The position numbers and the translations under genes were made by a program. This document shows, in pieces, positions 18,475-25,865 of a stretch of 64,000 bases of DNA. The notes below the pieces were generated by a model. That model saw only the letters and a program-made list of their open reading frames with translations, did no database searches and was not told the origin of the DNA. The stretch comes from Wenzhouxiangella sp. XN201 (lineage in GTDB: Bacteria > Pseudomonadota > Gammaproteobacteria > Xanthomonadales > Wenzhouxiangellaceae). Within the stretch, counting starts at the first letter, position 1. Every line of letters begins with the position of its first letter. The DNA lies in NCBI RefSeq assembly GCF_011008905.1, contig NZ_JAAIVI010000017.1:248001-312000 (forward strand), given 5' to 3'.

Positions 18475-19370
18475 CGGACCGACATCTGCTCGATATCGAC
18501 CGCTTGAGCGACAACGACATCGAGCACATTCTCAATCGGGCCTGCGCCCTGGCTGCAGGGGGTGAGGCCATGCAGGTGCGAGCGACTGTCGCCAACCTGT
18601 TCTACGAGCCCAGCACCCGCACCCGCGTGTCCTTCGAGCTGGCTGCCGGCCGCCTGGGCCTGCGGGTGGTCAACATCGAGCTTGAACACTCCTCGGCCAC
18701 CAAGGGCGAGTCGCTGGAAGATACGGTGGCCACGCTGACAGCCATGGGGGTCGACGCCGTCGTGTTGCGGCATCCCGAAAGTCATCGGATCAGCCGGTTG
18801 GCAAAGGCGGTTAAGGGTGTGCACCTGGTCAATGCCGGCGACGGCACGCATGCGCATCCCAGCCAGGCGCTGCTGGACGCGGCCACGCTGCGGGCTCGCG
18901 GCATCGACTTCGCCCAGCTGAAGCTGGCCATCGTCGGCGATATCCGCCACTCCCGGGTGGCCGCATCCGGGCTGCGCCTGTGGCAGCGCCTGGGAGTGCC
19001 AGAGGTTCGCCTGGCCGGTCCGCCGGAACTGCTGCCCGAGCGTGCCCCGGTGCCGACTGCCAGCCTGCATGACAATCTCGCCGACGCCGTTCGCGGCGCC
19101 GACGTGGTGATGATGCTGCGCGTCCAGCACGAGCGCATGGACCGCGCCGGCTGGCCCGATCGCGAGTCTTATTCTGCCGACTGGGGTTTGAAGGAGGCCG
19201 ACCTGGAGCAGGCTGCCCCGGACTGCCGGGTGATGCACCCGGGGCCGATCAATCGCGGTATGGAGATTGACGCCGCCGTGGCCGACGGCGAACGCTCGTT
19301 GATTCTCGAGCAGGTGAAGATGGGGGTTTTCGCCAGGATGGCGGTTTTTGAGTGGTTATTTGGGCGTTAG
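18471..19370 (+). CDS. pyrB: Aspartate carbamoyltransferase catalytic chain
   Basis: PyrB makes carbamoyl-aspartate in pyrimidine synthesis. The 299-aa product has the carbamoyl phosphate site FYEPSTRTRVSFELAAGRLG, the KGESLEDT loop, HPSQALLD, and the C-terminal HPGPINRGMEID. The length suits the catalytic chain of the Pseudomonas type, which works without a PyrI chain; no pyrI is adjacent. Unlike P. aeruginosa, there is no pyrR before it and no pyrC-like gene after it. The 609-nt palindromic element begins right after its stop. Confidence 0.96.
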   Translation: MTDRHLLDIDRLSDNDIEHILNRACALAAGGEAMQVRATVANLFYEPSTRTRVSFELAAGRLGLRVVNIELEHSSATKGESLEDTVATLTAMGVDAVVLRHPESHRISRLAKAVKGVHLVNAGDGTHAHPSQALLDAATLRARGIDFAQLKLAIVGDIRHSRVAASGLRLWQRLGVPEVRLAGPPELLPERAPVPTASLHDNLADAVRGADVVMMLRVQHERMDRAGWPDRESYSADWGLKEADLEQAAPDCRVMHPGPINRGMEIDAAVADGERSLILEQVKMGVFARMAVFEWLFGR

Positions 19371-19979
19371 ATTGGTTGATGCCGCTGGTCGCGGCGCGGG
19401 CCTCGACAAGTCAACTTCTGTTTCGCCCGGCTTGCTTCGCAAGCTCTTTGGGCGAGTAACTTTTGTCAGTCGCGACAAAAGTCACCAAAAACGCTCTTAG
19501 AAGACGCGGTTGGTCCGCAAGACCAGAGGGCTTCAGGGCTTAACGGAGATACGGCTTTTGGCTTCGCGATGACTCGGTCGTGAAACATGGCGTTTTCGAT
19601 AAAGCCTTTTCGTAGCCCGCACCCAGACAGCACGACCTCGATCGGGGTTGGCTTCGACTAAGGGTGGGACAGCGGTCGGGGGTGGTGCGCCATTCGAAGT
19701 CGTAGTGCCAGATGCGGGCCGCGGCAGGCGTTACCGCAAGTCAGCATGTTCGGCAGCCGGGCCCAAGCAAAGCCCCAGTCACAGTCCGTGAAGCCACTCC
19801 GCGGCAAGATTTTAGAGGCGTAACCGCCTGCTTTTAAGCGCGTTTTTTGGTTACTTTTTTCGCGCGGGAAAAAAGTTACCCGCCATCAGCCCGCGAAGCG
19901 GGCGGGCGGAACAGAAGTTGACGTGTCGAAGCCCGCACCGCGGCAGGCGGCGTCACCACGCCATGCCGGCTTGAAGAAT
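19371..19979. repeat. Gene-free 609-nt element with about 100-nt imperfect terminal inverted repeats
   Basis: I find no convincing gene between pyrB and ubiK. The left end (about 19389-19496) and right end (about 19838-19945) are imperfect inverted copies, sharing blocks such as GTCAACTTCTGTT, GAGTAACTTTT/GGGTAACTTTTTT and CACCAAAAACGC/AACCAAAAAACGC. Each end contains two hairpins. The left ones are CTTGC-TTC-GCAAG (19431-19443) and ACTTTTGTC/GACAAAAGT (19459-19482). The right ones are ACTTTTTTC/GAAAAAAGT (19853-19876) and GCCCGC-GAA-GCGGGC (19889-19903). The stems differ between ends yet stay paired. The middle (about 340 nt) shows no ORF of note. It could be a miniature mobile element or a structured RNA locus. 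Confidence 0.6.
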
Positions 19980-20219
19980 TCAGCCAGACTGCTGGTCAAG
20001 CTTTTGCTCGAGCGCCTCGAGTTTCTCCCGCGTTCGAAGAAGCACCTTCTTCTGAATCTCGAATTCCTCTCGCGTGACCAGATCCATGCGGTCGAAGGCG
20101 GATTCGAGTACGGCGCGGAACTGCTCTTCCAGTTCGGCGCGGGCGGTGCGAAGCTCGCGCGGTACGGCCGCGGCCAGTTTGCGGGTGATTTCGTCGAGGG
20201 TCTGGAAGTCGGGGCGCAT
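19980..20219 (-). CDS. ubiK: UbiK (YqiC) accessory factor for ubiquinone synthesis
   Basis: This small 79-aa coiled-coil protein of the BMFP family assists the aerobic ubiquinone-synthesis enzymes and binds lipids. It is recognised by MRPDFQTLDEITRKLAAAVP, a central helix (LEEQFRAVLESAFDRMDLVT), REEFEIQKKVLLRTREKLEA and the terminal EALEQKLDQ coiled coil. The frame stays open upstream to 20366, but that part is made of repeat sequence, so I chose the ATG at 20219. No good ribosome site is visible before it. It is divergent from the PII gene. Confidence 0.9.
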   Translation of the reverse strand: MRPDFQTLDEITRKLAAAVPRELRTARAELEEQFRAVLESAFDRMDLVTREEFEIQKKVLLRTREKLEALEQKLDQQSG

Positions 20220-20240
20220 GAGTTTTTTCAGAAACGATTC

Positions 20241-20397
20241 AAACCGCAGATTAACGCAGATGGACGCAGATTTGCGTTTGCATCGTTGCGGTGCGTGGCT
20301 GTCGAGTCGCCGGGATTTGGCGCCCGTGGCCTTCGTGGTACCTCGACAGTGCCCTTCAGTCCCCAATCTGCGTTAATCTGCGTTCATCTGCGGTTTT
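20241..20397. repeat. Inverted repeat with tandem-repeat arms (CGCAGAT unit, period 10)
   Basis: Between divergent ubiK and the PII gene. The left arm (20241-20276) has three CGCAGAT units spaced 10 nt apart; the right arm (20364-20397) is the reverse complement. The 87-nt centre is unrelated. The structure would sit in the 5' region of the PII transcript or cover its promoter. Confidence 0.8.
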
Positions 20398-20399
20398 AA

Positions 20400-20756
<357 letters not shown>

Positions 20757-20783
20757 TGCGCGTCATGCCTGCCCGGAAAGTTA

Positions 20784-20812
20784 ACCACGGAAGACACGGA
20801 ATTCACGGAAGG
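20784..20812 (+). repeat. Single arm of the CACGGA tandem repeat
   Basis: Three CACGGA units with 9-nt spacing, the same unit as in the accC-chpC hairpin at 5968-6106, but with no inverted partner nearby. It looks like a decayed or half element between the PII gene and the M1 peptidase gene. Confidence 0.65.
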
Positions 20813-20870
20813 CTGATTTAGCGTCCCGCTGGAATCTTTAGGCTTTGCGCCAGAGACCAAGGAAATAGAA

Positions 20871-22778
20871 ATGACTGGACGAATGAATGAATGGCTGCTG
20901 GCCGCAATTTGCATACTGCTGCTTGCGGCGTGTCAGGGTAAAGAATCGAGTGAATCACTCGCGCCCGCTGAGGAATGGCAGGTCCGGACCGGGACCGACC
21001 CGCACAGCTTTGCCGAGTACGAGAAGGTGCGCGTCGAACACCTGCGGTTGGATCTGGATGCCGACATGGACGCGCATGTGCTGTCCGGTTACGTCAGGCT
21101 CGATCTCGAGCGCGTCGATCCCGATCATCCCCGCTTGGTGCTCGATACCCGCGGGCTGGATATTCGAGACGTTACCGCGCCCGAGTCGGACGGCAATCAT
21201 CGTCCGCTTTCCTGGAGTGTGGGTGAAGAGAAAGGCTCGCTGGGCCGGCCGCTCGTCATCCTTCTGCCGGAAGGGGTCGAAGCGGTCCGCATTGACTTCG
21301 CCAGCTCGCCCGAAGCCTTCGGGCTGCAGTGGCTCGATGGCGAACAGACTTCCTCGGGCGAGTCTTTCATGTTCTCGCAGAGCCAGCCTCACTACGCGCG
21401 CACCTGGGTGCCGCTGCAGGACACACCGGCGGTGCGCTACACCTTCGATGCCACCGTTCGCGTGCCTGAGCATCTCATGGCCGTCATGGGGGCGGCCGGC
21501 AATCCCTTCGAGCGCAACGACTCCGGCGAATACCGCTTTCACATGCCCCAGCCGGTGCCGTCCTATCTGATGGCGATTGCCATCGGTGACCTGGAATTCG
21601 CCGAGACCGGCGAGCGTTCGGGGGTCTACGCCGAACCCGAGTGGATCGAGGCCGCGGCCGAGGAATTCGACGTACTCGAGGAAATGATCGACATTGGCGT
21701 CGATCTCTACGGCGAGTACCGCTGGGGCCGTTACGACCTGCTGGTGCTGCCACCGAGCTTTCCCTTCGGCGGCATGGAGAACCCGCGCCTGAGCTTCGTC
21801 ACGCCGACCATCATTGCCGGCGACGGCAGCCTGCTGGCCCTCGTGGCACACGAACTGGCGCATTCCTGGTCGGGCAATCTCGTGACCAATGCCGCCTGGC
21901 GTGACTTGTGGCTCAACGAGGGTTTTACGGTCTATTTCGAGTCGCGCATCATGGAAGCGCTCTACGGCGAGGAAGTCGAGCGCCAGCTCGCCGTGCTGGA
22001 ATGGGAGGGACTGGTCGAGGAACTGGAGTCGACCGAGGACGGCATGGCCAGTCTCGTGCTCGACGTCGACGAGCGCGATCCCGATGACGCCTTCATCGGC
22101 GTGCCCTACGCCAAGGGCCGCTTTTTCCTCGACTGGATCGAGCACCGCGTCGGGCGCGCGGCCATCGATGAATTCCTGCGCGCCTACTTCGACCATTTCG
22201 CCTTTGAGTCGATTTCGACACAGACCTTCCGCGCCTACCTCGAGAACAACCTGGTCTCGAAACACACCGATGCCCTGAGCATGGACGAAGTCGACCAGTG
22301 GCTCTATCAGCCAGGCCTCCCCGAATATGCTGTCGCGCCCGAGTCGGATGCCTTCGAGCGCGTCGACGACTGGCGCCAGCGCTGGCTGGCGGGCAACGCG
22401 GCGCTCGACGAGCTGCCGGCCGATCAGTGGTCGGTCTACCAGTGGCTGCACTTCCTGATTGGGCTCGAGGACGAACTCGACGGCGAGCGCATGACGGCGC
22501 TGGATGCCGCCTTCTCACTGACCGACTCGGACAACTACGAAATCCTCTACCAGTGGCTGATGCGCTCGATCGAGGCGCGCTACGAGCCGGGTATCGAGCG
22601 ACTTGAGGCGTTCTTGCTGGAAGTCGGGCGCAACAAGTTCACGCGTCCGCTCTACGGCGCCCTGGCCGACACTGACTGGGGACGGGACTGGGCCATCGAA
22701 GTTTACGAGCGCGCCCGCCCCGGCTACCACCCAATGACGCGACAGGCGGCCGAACGGGCCCTGGGGCTGGGGGACTAG
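20871..22778 (+). CDS. Lipoprotein M1-family zinc aminopeptidase
   Basis: This 635-aa enzyme probably removes N-terminal residues from peptides outside the cytoplasm. It starts with a lipoprotein signal (LLLAAC, Cys21). The M1 substrate motif GGMEN is at about residue 300. The zinc site is H327-E-L-A-H331 with E350, 18 residues after the second His (NEGFTVYFE). The C-terminal helical region (about 470-635) resembles the leukotriene A4 hydrolase-type M1 enzymes. An AAGGAA ribosome site supports the start at 20871. It lies alone between two repeat-bearing gaps. Confidence 0.92.
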   Translation: MTGRMNEWLLAAICILLLAACQGKESSESLAPAEEWQVRTGTDPHSFAEYEKVRVEHLRLDLDADMDAHVLSGYVRLDLERVDPDHPRLVLDTRGLDIRDVTAPESDGNHRPLSWSVGEEKGSLGRPLVILLPEGVEAVRIDFASSPEAFGLQWLDGEQTSSGESFMFSQSQPHYARTWVPLQDTPAVRYTFDATVRVPEHLMAVMGAAGNPFERNDSGEYRFHMPQPVPSYLMAIAIGDLEFAETGERSGVYAEPEWIEAAAEEFDVLEEMIDIGVDLYGEYRWGRYDLLVLPPSFPFGGMENPRLSFVTPTIIAGDGSLLALVAHELAHSWSGNLVTNAAWRDLWLNEGFTVYFESRIMEALYGEEVERQLAVLEWEGLVEELESTEDGMASLVLDVDERDPDDAFIGVPYAKGRFFLDWIEHRVGRAAIDEFLRAYFDHFAFESISTQTFRAYLENNLVSKHTDALSMDEVDQWLYQPGLPEYAVAPESDAFERVDDWRQRWLAGNAALDELPADQWSVYQWLHFLIGLEDELDGERMTALDAAFSLTDSDNYEILYQWLMRSIEARYEPGIERLEAFLLEVGRNKFTRPLYGALADTDWGRDWAIEVYERARPGYHPMTRQAAERALGLGD

Positions 22779-22806
22779 TAGGGTTGGGAGTTTCGGCCTT
22801 TAAAAC

Positions 22807-22950
22807 CTTTAAAACGCAAAGCAGCTAAGCAGCGAAGATCGCGAAGACAACCATTAAATAGAAAATTCTTTTGCAATTAAATTGGATTTTCAAGATTTTG
22901 GATTTTCATTCTTTGCGCCCTTTGCTGCTTCGCTGCTTTGCGTTTTAAAG
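22807..22950. repeat. Inverted repeat with tandem-repeat arms (GCAAAG/GCGAAG unit, period 8-9)
   Basis: Between the M1 peptidase and sufT genes. The arms are 22807-22846 and 22911-22950; read as complement, 35 of 40 positions pair. The five mismatches fall at the spacer positions between repeat units. The 64-nt centre is AT-rich, unlike the rest of the window. Confidence 0.85.
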
Positions 22951-22977
22951 ATTTTTGCTGCGCGAACTTCAGCCCCG

Positions 22978-23008
22978 TTGAATCATCGCTCTCCCAGCCG
23001 GATATAAT
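22978..23008 (+). promoter_or_regulatory. Putative sigma-70 promoter of sufT
   Basis: A perfect TATAAT lies at 23003-23008 with TTGAAT at 22978-22983. The 19-nt spacer is long; shifting the -35 by one base gives 18. The leader would be about 25-30 nt. It is the cleanest -10 box in this area. Confidence 0.5.
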
Positions 23009-23040
23009 AGGGACCAAATCAATCCTGTTTCGGGTGGTCC

Positions 23041-23592
23041 ATGTTCGGCAACTCCTACACACCGGTGAAATTCGAACGCGACTGCGAGGTGGTGATGGTG
23101 CCCGAGGGCGCGCCGGTCGAGCTGCCGGCCGGCACCGTGGGCTATATCACCCAGCAGATGGGCGGCAGTTTCACCATTTATGTCGACGGTCGCCTGTTCC
23201 GACTGGCCGGCGACGAGGCCGATGCCATCGGCAAGGAGCCGCCGCCGGCGCCCCGATTGCCCGAGAACGCCACCGACGAGGACGTCGAGGAACTGGTCAT
23301 GAGCCAGCTCAAGACCGTGTACGACCCCGAAATTCCGATCAACGTTCTCGATCTTGGGCTCATCTACGAGTGCGATATCACCAAAGTCGATGACGAGACC
23401 CGGCATGTGGCGATCGACATGACGCTGACCGCCCCCGGCTGTGGCATGGGCGACATCCTGGTCGCCGACGTCGAGGATCGCATCGCCCGCATTCCCACCA
23501 TCGACAAGGTCGACGTCCGCCTGGTCTTCGACCCGCCGTGGAACCAGCACATGATGAGCGAGGAAGCGCGCCTCGAAACCGGGATGTTCTGA
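23041..23592 (+). CDS. sufT: SufT-like Fe-S cluster assembly protein (DUF59/MIP18 family)
   Basis: SufT helps mature or maintain Fe-S proteins; in other bacteria it is needed when Fe-S demand is high. The 183-aa protein has the SufT-specific N-terminal part (about 1-75, ending in the YVDGRLFRLAGDEADAIGK segment) and the DUF59 domain (about 85-175). That domain shows LKTVYDPEIPINVLDLGLIY, MTLTAPGCGMGD with the conserved Cys, and the terminal VFDPPWNQHMMSEEARLETG. It is not beside other suf genes here. The gene downstream is convergent. Confidence 0.93.
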   Translation: MFGNSYTPVKFERDCEVVMVPEGAPVELPAGTVGYITQQMGGSFTIYVDGRLFRLAGDEADAIGKEPPPAPRLPENATDEDVEELVMSQLKTVYDPEIPINVLDLGLIYECDITKVDDETRHVAIDMTLTAPGCGMGDILVADVEDRIARIPTIDKVDVRLVFDPPWNQHMMSEEARLETGMF

Positions 23593-23610
23593 AACCGGCA
23601 GGAACCCACA

Positions 23611-23689
23611 GTAGCGAAGCGGGTCCTGTGGCGAGCGATTTCGAAACCGCAGGTTTCGTATGAGCGCGCCGCAGGACCCGCTTCGCGTT
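23611..23689. repeat. REP-like compound hairpin between sufT and btuB
   Basis: The sequence GCGAAGCGGGTCCTG pairs with CAGGACCCGCTTCGC at the outside, and CGAAACC-GCA-GGTTTCG forms an inner hairpin. It lies between two convergent genes and could act as a bidirectional terminator or mRNA 3' stabiliser. It differs in kind from the tandem-repeat hairpins in this window, since its arms are not repetitive. Confidence 0.7.
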
Positions 23690-23708
23690 CAGCCCAAACG
23701 CAGGCCGA

Positions 23709-25487
23709 TTAGTCCTGCCAGCTGAGGGCGACGAACAAGCTTCGGCCGGGGGCATTGAAGCCGGCCAGGGGTTCGTAGTCGCGATCGGTGAGGTTGTCGA
23801 TCCGGCCTTCGATCCGGAAGCCTGTACCCAGCGGCCATCCGGCGCGCAGGTTGACCAGAGTGAAGTCTTCCAGTTCGACGCCGCCGACGTCGGCGCGCTC
23901 GCCGGTGTAGCTGACCTCGAGACCAGCCCAGCCGCCGTTGTCGAAACGGTAGTCGAGGGTGGTGTGGGCCTTTTCTTCCGGACGGCGCAGCAGCCGGTCG
24001 CCGCTGTCGCGGTTCTCCGGATCCTGCCACGTCAGGCTCGTCTGACTGTGCCACTGACCCGCGTTGAAGCGGTGAACGAGTTCGGCGCCGCGAATGCGCG
24101 CACGATTGATGTTGATGGCCTGGAAATCCGGTCCGGAAAAGTCGATCAGGTCGTCGATGCGCTGCTCGAACAGGCTCAGGTCGAATTGCTGGCGGTCCGT
24201 GGGCGTCCAGTCCAGTCCCAGTTCTCCGGATTGCGCGGTTTCCGGATCGAGGTCCGGGTTGCCGGCGAACAGGCCGCCGAAGCCCGGCGAGTAGAGCTGG
24301 TTGAAGTTCGGCGCGCGAAAGGCGCGGCCGAAACGGGCGAACAGCCGCCAGTCCTCACTCGGCCGCCAGCCGCCGGCCAGGCTGCCGGTGGTGGCCGATC
24401 CGAACAACTCGTCCTCGTCGACGCGCAGGCTCATTTCCCAGTCGAATGAATTGTGGCGACCTTCCAGGCCGGTCCAGGCACCGATGTTGTAACGGTCGCC
24501 CGACCAGCTGTCCGCGCTGTAGCCCGATTCACGCCAGGCATCCACACCCAGCAGCCAGAGCTGGTTATTTCCCAGTGCCCGTTCAGCCTGGATGCCGGTC
24601 TGCAGGCGGCGGGTGACGGTCTCTGAATCGGAGAAAGCCGTCTCGGTCTCCAGGCGGTCGCGATGCAGCCCGATCGAGGCTTGCCACTGCCAGGGGCCGG
24701 ACAGGGCGCTGCGGTACTCGGTGCGGGCGGAATAGTTGCGCATGTCCGAAACGCCCTGGTCGAATTCGACCTGGCCGTCGCTGGCGCGGGCATTCCAGGA
24801 CCAGGTGCCACCGGCCAGGCCGAGTTCACCGCCCAGGGCCAGACTGTCGTTGTCGAAGCCGTCATCGTCGGGGTCGAAGGCAAAGCCGTTTTCATTCTGG
24901 GCCGAGAAGCCGTCGAAGCGACGCATGGCGACGCTCAGTCCGAAATTTCGCGTCCCCCAGCCGGCCGAGGCACGCCGGTCGTCGTAGCGGCCGTAGCCGA
25001 CCCGGAATTGCGCCCCGTCCGGGCGACGCGTGAAAATCTGGATAACGCCGCCGATGGCATCCGAGCCATAGCGCGCCGCGCGCGGCCCACGCACGATCTC
25101 GACGCGCTCGATGATGGCCGGGTCGAGGTTCTCCCAGGCAAAGGCACCGGTGCCGGCGGCCGATACGCGCACGCCGTCGATCAGCACCAGGACGTGATTG
25201 GAGTTACTGCCGCGCATGAACACGGCGGTCTGGCTGCCCGGGCCGCCGCCCCGCGCGACGTCAATACCGGCTTCGAGCCTGAGCAGTTCCAGCAGGTCGC
25301 CGGCCTGGCTGGCTTCAATCGCGTCGCGATCGATCACGCTACTGCGCGTCAGAGAATCGCCCGTGGCGGCAGGGCTTCGGCTGGCGGTCACCACGATGGG
25401 TTCGCCGTCCCAGGAATCGGCGGAGACGATGGTTGAAACGGAGATGAGGCCGGCGGCAGCCAGCCCGGTCAGGTAACGAAAGTTCAT
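23709..25487 (-). CDS. btuB: BtuB-like TonB-dependent outer-membrane receptor for cobalamin
   Basis: This 592-aa receptor imports vitamin B12 or a related corrinoid. It has a signal peptide (about 1-23), a TonB box (PIVVTAS, about 30-36), a plug domain (about 45-150: LLRLEAGIDVARGGGPGSQT, RGPRAARYGSDAIGGVIQIF) and a 22-strand type barrel ending in FVALSWQD. The length fits BtuB (about 600). The B12 specificity comes mainly from the cobalamin riboswitch directly upstream on the same strand. The TonB gene at 16546 is a possible but unproven energy partner. No B12 ABC transporter genes are adjacent. Confidence 0.93.
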   Translation of the reverse strand: MNFRYLTGLAAAGLISVSTIVSADSWDGEPIVVTASRSPAATGDSLTRSSVIDRDAIEASQAGDLLELLRLEAGIDVARGGGPGSQTAVFMRGSNSNHVLVLIDGVRVSAAGTGAFAWENLDPAIIERVEIVRGPRAARYGSDAIGGVIQIFTRRPDGAQFRVGYGRYDDRRASAGWGTRNFGLSVAMRRFDGFSAQNENGFAFDPDDDGFDNDSLALGGELGLAGGTWSWNARASDGQVEFDQGVSDMRNYSARTEYRSALSGPWQWQASIGLHRDRLETETAFSDSETVTRRLQTGIQAERALGNNQLWLLGVDAWRESGYSADSWSGDRYNIGAWTGLEGRHNSFDWEMSLRVDEDELFGSATTGSLAGGWRPSEDWRLFARFGRAFRAPNFNQLYSPGFGGLFAGNPDLDPETAQSGELGLDWTPTDRQQFDLSLFEQRIDDLIDFSGPDFQAININRARIRGAELVHRFNAGQWHSQTSLTWQDPENRDSGDRLLRRPEEKAHTTLDYRFDNGGWAGLEVSYTGERADVGGVELEDFTLVNLRAGWPLGTGFRIEGRIDNLTDRDYEPLAGFNAPGRSLFVALSWQD

Positions 25488-25524
25488 TGATGCTCCTTGC
25501 GCTCACCCGCGCGTTGCGGGGGTT
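25488..25524 (-). promoter_or_regulatory. btuB ribosome site next to a small GC hairpin
   Basis: On the minus strand AAGGAGC precedes the btuB ATG, and just upstream CCCGC-AACGC-GCGGG forms a 5-bp hairpin. The riboswitch may act by rearranging this area to block translation. I see no U-tract terminator between riboswitch and gene, which favours translational control; this is inference. Confidence 0.4.
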
Positions 25525-25614
25525 GGGGGAGCACAGGGAACAGTCGGGAACGGCCCGTGAGACGTTCAGCCGACGCTTCTCCGGTTGCCCGCCGCAACCC
25601 CGGTCGAATTGGGC

Positions 25615-25792
25615 AACAGGCCGGTCTCCTGACTTCCGGCGGCAGGCCGCAAGGCTTGCCGGGCTGGACCTTCCCCCGGATTGCTCCGGAGTGGTTTCAT
25701 CCAGCCGCATCGACGTGCTGTCGATGCCGGTTACAGTTGCGGGGGCAGTACCGGACTTGCACCGGTTTCCCGAATCACCTGTTACCGATTGT
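25615..25792 (-). promoter_or_regulatory. Cobalamin (B12) riboswitch controlling btuB
   Basis: On the minus strand the hallmark blocks appear in order: a GGTGATTCGGGAAACC start, GTGCAAGTCCGGTACTG, the CCCGCAACTGTAA core, a variable stem, and the B12-box form GTCAGGAGACCGGCC. B12 binding usually shuts off the gene downstream, here btuB about 130 nt later. Confidence 0.95.
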
Positions 25793-25834
25793 TCAAACAA
25801 AAGCGCCGGAGGGCGGTGCCGACCGGCGCGAAGC

Positions 25835-25865
25835 AGTATAGCGTACAAGCGCCCTACAGTGTCAG
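25835..25865 (-). promoter_or_regulatory. Putative promoter of the btuB riboswitch transcript
   Basis: On the minus strand, TATACT (25840-25835) is a good -10 box 42 nt before the riboswitch core. The best -35 is CTGACA (25865-25860), 19 nt upstream, which overlaps the stop region of fadE. The spacer is long, so the -35 is uncertain. Confidence 0.45.

Noticed and set aside
19371-19979. Insertion sequence with transposase
   Set aside because: The terminal inverted repeats are present but there is no transposase or any substantial ORF within the element.
20220-20366. N-terminal extension of UbiK
   Set aside because: The frame stays open but codes across the inverted-repeat arm; the family start is at 20219.
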